From NCBI GenBank assembly GCA_013361595.1, contig JABFXT010000003.1:1-25349 (forward strand): a stretch of 25,349 bases of DNA, read 5' to 3'. The first letter of the stretch is position 1. Each line of letters starts with the position of its first letter. The translations under genes and the position numbers were made by a program. Shown here in pieces: positions 7,371 to 15,246 of the stretch. The notes beneath the pieces were generated by a model, which saw only the letters and a list, made by a program, of their open reading frames with translations, searched no databases and was not told where the DNA came from. This stretch comes from Nocardia sp. Its GTDB lineage: Bacteria; Actinomycetota; Actinomycetes; Mycobacteriales; Mycobacteriaceae.

Positions 7371-8974
7371 CCGTGCTCACCGAATCGCTCTGGCCGGCCG
7401 ATACCGGCCGGCCCGTGCTCGAAACCACCGTCGGCGAGTTGTTGCGGCAGGCAGCCGCCGAAGCACCGGACCGGCTCGCACTGGTATCGGTCGCGCCGGA
7501 ACGCCGAGCCCGTACCTGGACCTACGCGGAGTTGCGTGCGGATGCCGAACGGGCGGCGGGCTGGTTGCTCGACCGTTTCCGGCCGGGTGAGCACATCGCG
7601 GTGTGGGCGCCGAACGTTCCCGAATGGCTCGTACTCCAGTACGGCGCGGCGCTCGCCGGGCTCGTCCTGGTGACGACCAACCCCGCCCTGCGCGGACCCG
7701 AGCTCGAATACGCGCTGGACAGGTCGCATGCGGCGGGCGTCTTCTTCGTCGACAGCTTCCGCGGCACCGATATGGCCGCCCTGATCCGGACCGTACTGCC
7801 CGCGGTGCCCGCGGTCCGGGAGGCAGTGGCCTTCGAGGGCTGGCTCGACGAGGTGCGCCGCACCGCGAAGCCGATACGGTTTCCCGAGGTCGATCCCCGC
7901 TCCGCCACCCAGATCCAGTTCACCTCCGGAACCACCGGCCGGGCGAAGCCCGCGGTACTCGCCCACCGGGCGATGGTCACCAATGCCGCTTTCGTGCGCG
8001 CCCGCTGCGGCGCGCCGCCGGGCGCGACATTCGCCACCGCGCTGCCGCTGTTCCACACCGCCGGTTGCGGTCTGGCAGCGCTCGGGTCGGCACACGAACG
8101 CGCCACCCTGGTGCTCGCCGAGATCTTCGATCCCCTGACGATGCTGGCAGCGATACAGGAGCACCGCGCCGAGATCTTCGGCGGCGTACCCGCGATGCTG
8201 CACGCTCTGCTCGCCCAGCCGCGGCTGGCGGAGTTCGACCTCGGTGCGCTGCGGGTGGTGATGTCCGGCGGCGACGCCGTGCCGCCGGCGCTGGCCGACG
8301 GCTGGGCGGCCGCCTGCGGCGCGGCGACCAGCGCGGTCTACGGCCAGACCGAACTCGCTCCCATCGTCTGCCAGACCGATCCGGCCGACAGCCGCGACGA
8401 CAACCTGTACACGGCGGGACGACCGCTACCCGGAGTCGAGGTCTCCATCCGCGATCCCGCGACCGGGGCGGTGCAGCCGATCGGGGTCGAAGGCGAGATC
8501 TGCGCCCGCGGCTACCAGCAGATGATCGGCTATCTCGAGAGGCCGGCCGAGACCGCGCAGACGGTCGACGCCGACGGCCGGCTCCACACCGGCGACCTCG
8601 GCACGATGGACGCACGCGGATACGTCCGGGTCACCGGACGGCTCAAGGACATGATCATTCGCGGCGGGGAGAACATCTATCCCCGCGAGATCGAGGAGCT
8701 CCTGGCCGCCCATCCCGCGGTCGCCGGCGCGGCCGTACTCGGCCTCCCCGACGACGTGTGGGGCGAGAGCGTCGCCGCCGTGATCCGGCCGGACCCGGAG
8801 TGGCCGAGCCCCGCGCCGACGGAACTGCACGAATACCTGCGCGAACATCTCGCGCCGCACAAGACCCCCAAATCCTGGTACGTCACCGAGGGGTTTCCGG
8901 TGAACGCCCTGGGCAAGCTCCAGAAGTTCCGGCTCCGCGACCAGATCGCCGCCGGTGAGCTCGGATCATTGTGA
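7367..8974 (+). CDS. AMP-forming acyl-CoA synthetase, second gene of crotonase operon
   Basis: A 535-residue ANL-superfamily ligase. The ATG at 7367 overlaps the crotonase stop, indicating translational coupling. Motifs: TSGTTGRAKPAVLAH at 186-200 (the usual Lys-Gly of the P-loop is Lys-Pro), VYGQTE at 324-329, TGD at 408-410, hinge GRLKDMIIRGGENIYPREIEE from 424, and catalytic Lys517 in NALGKLQK. The enzyme should form an acyl-adenylate and then the CoA thioester that the neighbouring crotonase would act on. The GENIYPREIEE hinge and the N-terminal layout are those of medium-chain, aromatic or fatty acyl ligases (FadD-type); the substrate is not predictable by eye. It differs strongly from the ligase at 2123-3793, so the two are not duplicates. 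Confidence 0.9.
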   Translation: MTVLTESLWPADTGRPVLETTVGELLRQAAAEAPDRLALVSVAPERRARTWTYAELRADAERAAGWLLDRFRPGEHIAVWAPNVPEWLVLQYGAALAGLVLVTTNPALRGPELEYALDRSHAAGVFFVDSFRGTDMAALIRTVLPAVPAVREAVAFEGWLDEVRRTAKPIRFPEVDPRSATQIQFTSGTTGRAKPAVLAHRAMVTNAAFVRARCGAPPGATFATALPLFHTAGCGLAALGSAHERATLVLAEIFDPLTMLAAIQEHRAEIFGGVPAMLHALLAQPRLAEFDLGALRVVMSGGDAVPPALADGWAAACGAATSAVYGQTELAPIVCQTDPADSRDDNLYTAGRPLPGVEVSIRDPATGAVQPIGVEGEICARGYQQMIGYLERPAETAQTVDADGRLHTGDLGTMDARGYVRVTGRLKDMIIRGGENIYPREIEELLAAHPAVAGAAVLGLPDDVWGESVAAVIRPDPEWPSPAPTELHEYLREHLAPHKTPKSWYVTEGFPVNALGKLQKFRLRDQIAAGELGSL

Positions 8975-9645
8975 ACGCGGGGCCGATACGCACCGGCGCC
9001 GGGGCACGCGAGGAGCGGCAGCGTTCCACACCGGCGCCGGCGCGGCGAACCGGGCGCACGACACGCAGAGAGCAGCACGCGAAAACGCATGAGGTGCTTC
9101 TCGATGCCACGATCCGCTGTCTGGTGGACCACGGCTACGCCGGGACGACAACCCAGCGGATCCAGGACGCGGCCGGGGTCTCGCGGGGTGCGCTCCTGCA
9201 TCATTTCGGTTCGAAATCGGAGTTGTTGGTCGCCGCGATCCACCATATCGCCGACCGGCGGCTACACGACCTCGACGAACTCGTCACCGGCCTCGGCGAC
9301 GGACCGGAGGCCCTGCCGCGCCTGGTTCACGCGATCAGGTCGGCGATGACCGGGCCCCCTTTTCAGGCCGCCATCGAACTGTGGGCGGCCTCCCGGACCG
9401 ACCGGCAGCTGCGCGCGGCGCTGCTGCCGGCCGAAAAGCGACTGGGATCCGCACTCCGGGGGTACTTCCAGCGATACGCCGGCATCGACGATCCCGAAGC
9501 GGCCCGAACGGCATTCGAATCGCTCATGGCACTGATTCGCGGACTCGAACTGACCCGCATCATGCGGGAGGACCGGACCCTGGCCGACCGCGTCGTCGCC
9601 GACTGGCTGGACAATGTCGCCCGGCTGCGGGACACCGGCACCTAG
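8971..9645 (+). CDS. TetR-family regulator, third gene of crotonase operon
   Basis: A 224-residue TetR-type repressor beginning with a GTG that overlaps the ligase stop (GTGA). After a basic, Arg/Thr-rich leader of about 35 residues comes the DNA-binding domain: ATIRCLVDHGYAGTTTQRI, then QDAAGVSRGALLHHFGSKSELL (helix-turn-helix about residues 60-85). The remainder is a helical ligand-binding and dimerisation domain without recognised sub-family features. Being the last gene of the operon, it is probably produced with the enzymes and represses them through the dyad at 6388-6405, responding to an acyl-CoA or acid intermediate; this is inference from position. Its TAG stop shares the palindromic CTAG with the stop of the convergent P450. 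A later start within the basic leader cannot be excluded. Confidence 0.88.
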   Translation: MNAGPIRTGAGAREERQRSTPAPARRTGRTTRREQHAKTHEVLLDATIRCLVDHGYAGTTTQRIQDAAGVSRGALLHHFGSKSELLVAAIHHIADRRLHDLDELVTGLGDGPEALPRLVHAIRSAMTGPPFQAAIELWAASRTDRQLRAALLPAEKRLGSALRGYFQRYAGIDDPEAARTAFESLMALIRGLELTRIMREDRTLADRVVADWLDNVARLRDTGT

Positions 9646-10886
9646 ACCGTCGGCAGCGGCGGCGAAGCCGGGAAGACGACGGGCAACGCGGTCAACGCCC
9701 GATGGAACGCGCCTGTCCGCCAGGTCAACTCGTCGGCCGGCACACCCAGCCGGATCTCGGGTAGGCCGTCGAGCAACTGGTCGATGGCGTCCTGCGCGAT
9801 CAGGTAGGCCAGCGAACTGGCCGGGCACACATGCGGACCACCGCCGAAGGCCAGGTGCGCGCGATTGCCCGCCAGCCGATCCGTGCCGATCACCGGATCG
9901 GTATTGCACGCGGCCATACTGATGACCACGGGCTGATGGGCCGGCAACCAGACACCGTCCACGAGGATGGGCTGTTTCGGGAAGGTGAAACAGAAATTGG
10001 CCATCGGCGGATCGTTGAACAGCACCTCGTCCAGCGCGTCCCGGGTGGACAGGCTGCCGCCCAGCGCACTGTCGCCGAACTGCTCGTCGGTGAGCATCAG
10101 GCGTAGCGAGTTGACGATGAGATTCTGCAGCGGTTCGATACCCGCCCCGTACAGCGTGGCCACCTGATTCACGATCTCCGGCTCGGTCAGCGCGCTCGGG
10201 TGCCGCATGATCCGGGTCGTCACATCATCGCCGGGCGCGGCTCGTTTGAGCTCTATCAGCTCCAGCAGCGACGCCATGAGCGCCTTGGCCCCGTCCTCCG
10301 CACCGACGCCTTCGAACATGGCGGCCATTCCGGCCGCGGCCCGCTGCGCGATCTCGGTCGGGCAGCCCAGCACGGCGTTCAGCACCGCGAAGGTGAGCGG
10401 AAAAGCGTACTGGCGGATCAGATCCGCGCGACCGTCGCCACAGAACGAGTTGATCAACGGAACAGCGATCCGCGCGACCGTTTCGTGCAGGCTGTACGGA
10501 TCGATCTCGGCGAGCCCCGCGACGATGGCCTGCCGATAGCGCGTATGCGCGTAACCGTCGTTGCGCCGCGCGTTCGGCCGCCACTGCATGAGCGGAAGTA
10601 CCGGGCACTCCGGCGGAATATCGCGCTGCCAGGTGCGCGGATCGGCCGGGAAACGCTCCGGGTCGTTGAAGATACTCAACGCGGTGTAGTAGCCGATCAC
10701 CAGTGTCGCGGGCACACCCGGCGCCACATCCACCGGAACCAGGGAGCCGTACTGTTCGCGCATCGCCCGATACGTGCGGTGTGGATCGACCGCGAACTCC
10801 GGTACGTACAGGGGAATCCGCGGACCGTCGGTATCGATCGGCGAACCGTGCGGTGCCCGGACCGGTGGCTGGTCGGAGAGCGTCAT
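9642..10886 (-). CDS. Cytochrome P450 lacking the EXXR arginine (CYP157-like)
   Basis: A 414-residue bacterial P450. The heme loop FGGGPHVCP (347-355) gives the thiolate ligand Cys354, flanked by NRAHLA and SSLAYLIAQDAI as expected. The I-helix has AGIEPLQN (248-255) instead of AG(D/E)T, with Pro in place of the oxygen-activating Thr. The K-helix reads DEVLFNDPP (286-294): Glu287 is present, but the position of the invariant EXXR arginine is Phe290. This combination resembles the CYP157 group of Streptomyces conservons, known to lack EXXR, and the C-terminal segment ELTWRTGAFHRALTALPV fits the same group. Conservon partner genes (histidine kinase-like, roadblock, DUF742, GTPase) are not in the window. 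No ferredoxin or reductase gene is adjacent. It may have a non-standard role or a special substrate. Starts at an ATG with AGGA eight bases upstream; convergent with the TetR gene. Confidence 0.9.
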   Translation of the reverse strand: MTLSDQPPVRAPHGSPIDTDGPRIPLYVPEFAVDPHRTYRAMREQYGSLVPVDVAPGVPATLVIGYYTALSIFNDPERFPADPRTWQRDIPPECPVLPLMQWRPNARRNDGYAHTRYRQAIVAGLAEIDPYSLHETVARIAVPLINSFCGDGRADLIRQYAFPLTFAVLNAVLGCPTEIAQRAAAGMAAMFEGVGAEDGAKALMASLLELIELKRAAPGDDVTTRIMRHPSALTEPEIVNQVATLYGAGIEPLQNLIVNSLRLMLTDEQFGDSALGGSLSTRDALDEVLFNDPPMANFCFTFPKQPILVDGVWLPAHQPVVISMAACNTDPVIGTDRLAGNRAHLAFGGGPHVCPASSLAYLIAQDAIDQLLDGLPEIRLGVPADELTWRTGAFHRALTALPVVFPASPPLPTV

Positions 10887-10949
10887 CGAACGGATCCTAG
10901 GCGCAGAACCGGAGCCGTTGTTCCCGTTGCGGGGCGGTCCCGTCCCCGA

Positions 10950-10964
10950 TCCCGGCTACCGGGA
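10950..10964 (-). terminator. Short hairpin downstream of the DHA2 transporter gene
   Basis: TCCCGG-CTA-CCGGGA is a perfect 6-base stem with a 3-base loop, 70 bases past the transporter stop and before the P450 start. There is no T-tract. It may end the marR-transporter transcript, but the short stem makes this uncertain. Confidence 0.3.
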
Positions 10965-11033
10965 GCATCCGGGCGAAGTCCCCGCGAAACAGCCGCGATG
11001 CCGTATATGCCGAGCGTCGGCCACGCCGCTTCC

Positions 11034-12836
11034 TCAGCGTCGTACGGGTTCGTCGATCAGTTCGGAAGGGGCCTCTCCCGAAGCGAACGCGGCCACCGCC
11101 GCCAGTTCGTCACCGACCGATTCGTGGACCTCCGCTCCTTCGGCCGCCGTATTCCGGCGGCCGTCGGTGAAGAACGAGAAGACCGCCCCGAGCACACAGC
11201 AGACGAGCGCGAAGGTGAAAGCGGCGCTGAGACCGTCGGAGAACGGGGCGCTGATCAGGTGGGGGAAGAACTCCAGACCGGTCAGATGGTCGATACTGGA
11301 CTGCGACAACCCGTGCAGCGCGTCGCCGCCGACCTGCTGGATGGGGTTGTAGCCGAGGAACGCCGCGAACAGGATTCCGACCGTCGGCAGCCCGGCGATC
11401 CCCTGCGCGGACCCCTCCGGCATACCGCCCGCGGTCAACCCGTCGTGCATCGCGGTCGGCAGGTGCGTGCTCAGTCCGGCGATCATCAGCGAGAAGAACA
11501 CCCCGATCGAGAGCACCATCGCCGCGTTCTGGAAGGTTGTCATCATGCCGGCACCCGAGCCGCGGGAGGTGATCGGCAGCGAGTTCATCACCTGGGCGCG
11601 GTTCGGTGAGGAGAACAGACCCATCCCGATACCGTTGATCACCAGGATCGATGCGAATATCCAGTAGTGGAAGTCGACCGGTAGCGCGATCAGCGCACCG
11701 AACGTTCCCGCGGTGATGACCATGCCGGTGGTCGTGAACCCCTTGGCACCGAACCGGTCCGACAGCGCGCCGGAGAGCGGGGCGCTGAGCAGGAAGCCGA
11801 CCGTCATGGGCAGCATGTAGATACCGGCCCACAGCGGAGTGCGCGAGTAGTCGTAGCCGTGCTGCGGCAACCAGATGCCCTGGAGCCAGATGATCAGGAT
11901 GAACTGCAGGCCGCCGCGGCCGATCGACCCCATCAGATTGGCCGCGTTACCGAAGGCGAACGAGCGGTTCTCGAACAGCGACAGATCGAACAGTGGGCTC
12001 TCGACCTTCGTTTCGATGTAGACGAACACACCCAGTACGACGAAACCACCGATGATCGCGGTCAGGACCCAGGGGTTGGCCCATCCCATATCGGAGCTGC
12101 CGTAGGGCTGGATACCGTAGGTGATGCCGACCAGGATCGAGACGAGACCGACCGCGAAGGTCACATTCCCCCACCAGTCCATCTTCGCTTTCGTACGAAC
12201 CCCGGTATCGCGCAGTTTCAGATAGGCCCACACCGTACCGATCACGCCGAACGGGACGGATACGAGGAAGATGTAATGCCACTGGATCGGCGCCAGGATT
12301 CCGCCGACCAGCAGGCCCAGGAACGACCCGGCGATGGCGGCGACACCGTTGATACCCATCGCGAGTCCGCGCTGGTCGGCGGGAAACGCGTCGGTCAGAA
12401 TGGCGGAGCTGTTCGCCATCAGGAAGGCGCCGCCGACGCCCTGGACGACCCGCCAGGCGATCAGCCAGATCGCCGCTTCGGCGCCGTCGAACCAGGTGAT
12501 CGCCAGAAAGATCGAGGAGACGGTGAAGATGGCGAAGCCCAGGTTGTACATGCGGGCTCGGCCGAACATGTCACCGAGGCGGCCGAAGCTGACCACGAGC
12601 ACCGCGGTGACGACGAGAAAACCCATCATCATCCACAGCAGATAACTGGTGTTACCGGACTCCAGCGGATTGAGGCCGATGCCCTTGAAGATATCGGGCA
12701 GTGCGATCAGCACAATGGACGAGTTGATCGTGGCGATCAGCATACCGAGAGTGGTGTTGGACAGCGCGATCCACTTGTAGTGCGGTCCGAGTGCCGCCGG
12801 GTCGGCGGTGGACGCTCGTGTGGTGGACGTGGTCAT
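11034..12836 (-). CDS. MFS drug efflux transporter, DHA2 (14-TM) family
   Basis: A 600-residue membrane protein with about 14 predicted hydrophobic segments, the layout of EmrB/QacA-type H+-coupled drug exporters. The first segment reads TLGMLIATINSSIVLIALPDIF, the family position of D-x-TIVNVALP but with Asn-Ser-Ser in place of Asp-x-Thr. Motif A is FGRLGDMFGRARMY, the second-half counterpart is SGALSDRFGAKGF, and RVVQGVGGAFLMANSSAILTDAFP marks the helix 4 to 5 region. The C-terminus ends with a cytosolic acidic tail. The start has an AGAGGA ribosome-binding site eight bases upstream. It lies 81 bases downstream of a marR gene on the same strand, the classic arrangement of a self-regulated multidrug or antibiotic efflux operon. 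Substrate unknown. Confidence 0.93.
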   Translation of the reverse strand: MTTSTTRASTADPAALGPHYKWIALSNTTLGMLIATINSSIVLIALPDIFKGIGLNPLESGNTSYLLWMMMGFLVVTAVLVVSFGRLGDMFGRARMYNLGFAIFTVSSIFLAITWFDGAEAAIWLIAWRVVQGVGGAFLMANSSAILTDAFPADQRGLAMGINGVAAIAGSFLGLLVGGILAPIQWHYIFLVSVPFGVIGTVWAYLKLRDTGVRTKAKMDWWGNVTFAVGLVSILVGITYGIQPYGSSDMGWANPWVLTAIIGGFVVLGVFVYIETKVESPLFDLSLFENRSFAFGNAANLMGSIGRGGLQFILIIWLQGIWLPQHGYDYSRTPLWAGIYMLPMTVGFLLSAPLSGALSDRFGAKGFTTTGMVITAGTFGALIALPVDFHYWIFASILVINGIGMGLFSSPNRAQVMNSLPITSRGSGAGMMTTFQNAAMVLSIGVFFSLMIAGLSTHLPTAMHDGLTAGGMPEGSAQGIAGLPTVGILFAAFLGYNPIQQVGGDALHGLSQSSIDHLTGLEFFPHLISAPFSDGLSAAFTFALVCCVLGAVFSFFTDGRRNTAAEGAEVHESVGDELAAVAAFASGEAPSELIDEPVRR

Positions 12837-12917
12837 GAAGTAGTTCCTCTGAGCAGGTGTTCCTAGGGAATGGCTACCGTGCGCGACGGGTCGCCGACGC
12901 GTAGTGGGGCCTCCGGG

Positions 12918-13397
12918 TCATCCGGTCATACCGAGCGCACCGGCGAGGATCGCGACGCCCCGGCCGACCGTCATCCGGTCCGCCGGGTCGAGGCTGTCGA
13001 TGGCCTCCGCGAGCAATTGCGCTCTCCGGGTCCGGGAATCGGCGATCAATTCGATCCCGGCCGGTGTCGGATTCAGCAGACGAGCGCGGCCGTCATCGGG
13101 GTCGGGGGTGCGTTCGACGTACCCCCGGTCCTCAAGGACGGCCGCGATCCGCGACATCGTCGGCGCGGAGACGGACTCCCGCTCGGCCAGGGCGGACAGC
13201 CGGATCGGGGCATGGTTGATGATCGTCCACAGCGCCGAGGCCACCCCGGCGCTGAGGTTCTGGCTCTGTCCGCGGGTCCGCAGCGTTCGGTTGATCTTGG
13301 TGAGCAGATGATAAAGGGTCGCGACCTCGGCGGGCGTGCCGAGGGCGTCCGTCGCGGATACACCCTCCATCACGCCGTCTTTCGTCGAGTCGGTCAC
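12918..13397 (-). CDS. MarR-family regulator of the DHA2 efflux operon
   Basis: A 159-residue MarR-type winged-helix repressor. The core reads LSAGVASALWTIINHAPIRLSALAERESVSAPTMSRIAAVLEDRGYVER (recognition helix around SAPTMSRIAAVLEDRG), followed by the wing DPDDGRARLLNPTPAG and a C-terminal dimerisation helix. The upstream boundary is uncertain: a GTG at 13397 is used here, and the ATG nine codons in is an alternative; neither has a good ribosome-binding site. It is the first gene of the operon, with an inverted repeat 21 bases before its start, so autoregulation and drug-induced derepression of the transporter are likely. Confidence 0.9.
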   Translation of the reverse strand: MTDSTKDGVMEGVSATDALGTPAEVATLYHLLTKINRTLRTRGQSQNLSAGVASALWTIINHAPIRLSALAERESVSAPTMSRIAAVLEDRGYVERTPDPDDGRARLLNPTPAGIELIADSRTRRAQLLAEAIDSLDPADRMTVGRGVAILAGALGMTG

Positions 13398-13417
13398 CGG
13401 TTGTCGTATTTCGGAAT

Positions 13418-13438
13418 TTACTTGCTTCTACTAAGTAA
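13418..13438. promoter_or_regulatory. Probable MarR operator upstream of the marR-efflux operon
   Basis: TTACTT (13418-13423) and AAGTAA (13433-13438) form perfect arms separated by nine bases. This AT-rich dyad stands out in very GC-rich surroundings, just upstream of the marR start. The size and position suit a MarR dimer. It probably also overlaps the promoter of the operon. Confidence 0.6.
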
Positions 13439-13630
13439 CTACACCGTAGCGCGTCTCGGCACGCGAGACCACACCGGCGGGGTGCCTCGCCGAACGCGGA
13501 GGTATCGCACCACCCGCGGCGGAGTATCGCGCAGGCCGACCCCGCGATCCGGGTGGCGGCACAGCGGCGCCACCCGCCGCGCCCGATCCCACCGGCACAG
13601 TCGGCACAGTCCACCTCGACCCTCCAGAGG

Positions 13631-13675
13631 CCGGCCCATCCCGATGGGTCGTGCCGGCCCATCCCGATGGGTCGT
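13631..13675. repeat. Tandem 22-base repeat, each unit a hairpin; probable terminator of the HisN-like gene
   Basis: The same 22 bases occur at 13631-13652 and 13654-13675, separated by one G. Each unit contains CCCATC-CC-GATGGG, a perfect short stem. The array ends 12 bases past the stop codon of the minus-strand HisN-like gene, the position of a terminator. No further copy was seen in the window. Upstream, 13439-13630 holds no gene that I can support; it includes a small tandem CGGCACAGT pair (13593-13610). Confidence 0.55.
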
Positions 13676-13687
13676 CGCCCCCGACGG

Positions 13688-14488
13688 TCAGTAGCGCTCG
13701 TCCAGATACCGGAGCAACTCGTTGTGCAGCAGGCCGTTCGACGCGGCCGCGGTGCCGCCCAGCAGACCGCGGTCACCGTCCAGACCGGTGAAGGCGCCAC
13801 CCGCCTCGGTCACGATCACCACATTGGCCGCCATATCTCCCGGCGAGATCAGCGGGTCGGCGCAGATATCGACCGCGCCCTCCGCGACCATCATGTAGGG
13901 CCAGAAATCGCCGAAGCCGCGCGAACGCCATACCTCGCGGGACAGCGCCAGGAAACCGCCCAGGCGGCCCCGCTCCTCCCAGCCGGTGAGCGAGGAGTAC
14001 GCGAAAGAGGCGTCGTGCAACTTCGCGACACGGGACACCCGCAGGCGTGACGCCGAGGAGAGGCTGCGACCGGTGAAGGCGCCGTGATCCATCGCGGCCC
14101 ACCACCGGCGACCGAGCGCGGGCGCCGAGACGACACCGACCACCGGCCGGTACCCACCTTCCGCCGCCTCGAGCAGGGAGAGCTGAGTCGCCCATACCGG
14201 CACACCCCGCCCGTAGTTCTCGAGGCCGTCGATCGCGTCGACCACCCAGCAGCGTGGACCGGTCCCCTCCAAACCCTCGCCCTCGCTGAGCACCGCGTCG
14301 CGGGGACGGGACCGCTGGAGCTGACCACGGATGAGCTTTTCCACCGCGGTCTCGGTATCGCTCAACAGATCCATATCCGGTCTCGACTCGACGGCGAGAC
14401 CATGCGCCTTGAAGCGGTCCATCGTTGCCGCGTCGGCGGAATCGGCGAGGACATGAGCGAAGCGAAGATCGTCTAGGTGGTCCTGCAT
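13688..14488 (-). CDS. Inositol-monophosphatase superfamily protein, HisN-like paralogue with altered active site
   Basis: A 266-residue protein from the ATG at 14488 (family similarity begins here, QDHLDDLRFAHVLADSADA); an upstream in-frame start adds 20 unrelated residues. Its framework closely follows actinobacterial histidinol-phosphate phosphatase HisN: SAPALGRRWWAA, SSLTGWEERGRL, GFGDFWPYMMVAEGAVDI and a SNGLLHNELL end. The metal and catalytic motifs are changed. The GEEFG motif is SEGEG (68-72), the DPIDGTKNF motif is DAIDGLENY (84-92) with Leu89 where the water-activating Thr is expected, and the WDLAA motif is GDMAA (217-221). Asp44, Glu69, Asp84, Asp87 and Asp218 still offer metal ligands. 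It may have lost activity, shifted substrate, or act on another sugar or inositol phosphate. No other his gene is nearby, so a true histidine-pathway role is not supported by context. Confidence 0.85.
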   Translation of the reverse strand: MQDHLDDLRFAHVLADSADAATMDRFKAHGLAVESRPDMDLLSDTETAVEKLIRGQLQRSRPRDAVLSEGEGLEGTGPRCWVVDAIDGLENYGRGVPVWATQLSLLEAAEGGYRPVVGVVSAPALGRRWWAAMDHGAFTGRSLSSASRLRVSRVAKLHDASFAYSSLTGWEERGRLGGFLALSREVWRSRGFGDFWPYMMVAEGAVDICADPLISPGDMAANVVIVTEAGGAFTGLDGDRGLLGGTAAASNGLLHNELLRYLDERY

Positions 14489-14625
14489 GACCTGGAAGCT
14501 ATCCGCAGCACTGCGACCGCGCCAGTGCGCCGACGCGCACACCGGCACGCCCGGTTACGAATACGAGCCGGCGGTGGGGTCATCGGATCGGGCCGCGTCT
14601 TCACGCGGCGCGGCCACCCCCGGAG

Positions 14626-14653
14626 CCGTGGGCACGGACCACCGCACCCACGG
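14626..14653 (-). terminator. Hairpin downstream of the unknown small gene
   Basis: CCGTGGG (14626-14632) and CCCACGG (14647-14653) form a perfect 7-base stem around a 14-base loop, eight bases past the stop at 14662 on the minus strand. No T-tract. Plausible transcript end. Confidence 0.35.
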
Positions 14654-14661
14654 GCACAACC

Positions 14662-15027
14662 TCAGGCGTCCTGCCTGATCTCCGCGAAACTCGCCCATTG
14701 CACCTCGGCGATATCGTCGGGCTGGTCGTTGAAGGTCCGGTCGATCCACTCGATGATCTCGTCCTCGGCTCGGCGCAGAACCGATTCCGGCACGTCGACC
14801 GGGGAGATCGTCTCGAGGGAGAAATAGGTCCGCTCCCCCGCGGGCTGACCGGGGTGCTCCTCGGCCCAGTCCAGGTGTAGACGTTGTTCACCGTCGACCT
14901 TCGGCGCCAGTTCCGTCCTCGACTGCGCGAATTCGGGGTATTTCGCCAGTTCGCCGACCGCGGCTGCGCGGACGGACTCGGCCTGCGCGGGTGTGCAGTA
15001 CAGCTGGACCACCAGATAGCTACTCAC
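14662..15027 (-). CDS. Hypothetical protein, about 121 residues
   Basis: I do not recognise this family. From the GTG at 15027 it encodes a soluble, acidic protein beginning SSYLVVQLYCTPAQAESV, with a central ELAPKVDGEQRLHLDWAEE segment and an acidic C-terminal helix rich in Asp and Glu (RRAEDEIIEWIDRTFNDQP). No signal peptide or membrane segment is seen. Codon use (G/C in third positions) is typical of the neighbourhood, which supports a real gene. The start is unsure: the frame is open to 15198 with GTG and ATG options, but upstream residues are Arg/Gly-rich and look non-coding; an AGAGG lies 14 bases before the GTG. It stands alone on the minus strand. Confidence 0.6.
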   Translation of the reverse strand: MSSYLVVQLYCTPAQAESVRAAAVGELAKYPEFAQSRTELAPKVDGEQRLHLDWAEEHPGQPAGERTYFSLETISPVDVPESVLRRAEDEIIEWIDRTFNDQPDDIAEVQWASFAEIRQDA

Positions 15028-15246
15028 GCTACCGGCCACATCCTCTCGGTTGATCGCATGGCAGTGCCGCTCGTGACGACCCTGCGACATCTGCCGCCCG
15101 TTCCGAAGAACCAACTCGCGGCCACCGCAGCATATCCCGGCATCCGTCGACCGTCGGCGCGGACCGTCACGACGGCCTGTCTTCGGTTCGCCGCGCACCC
15201 CGGCGCGGCCGGGCGGACCGGCCCGGCGCGGCGTGCGTCCGAAATC

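Noticed and set aside
7603..8958. Arg-rich 451-codon frame inside the second acyl-CoA ligase gene
   Set aside because: Extremely Arg/Gly/Pro-rich product in a +1 frame of a clearly coding gene; no family features.
10200..11609. Plus-strand 469-codon frame across the P450 and transporter genes
   Set aside because: Spans two well-supported minus-strand genes and their gap; low-complexity Arg-rich product.
13593..13610. Tandem CGGCACAGT pair as a start of a repeat array
   Set aside because: Only two 9-base copies with no spacer structure; too small to be called a repeat array or CRISPR.
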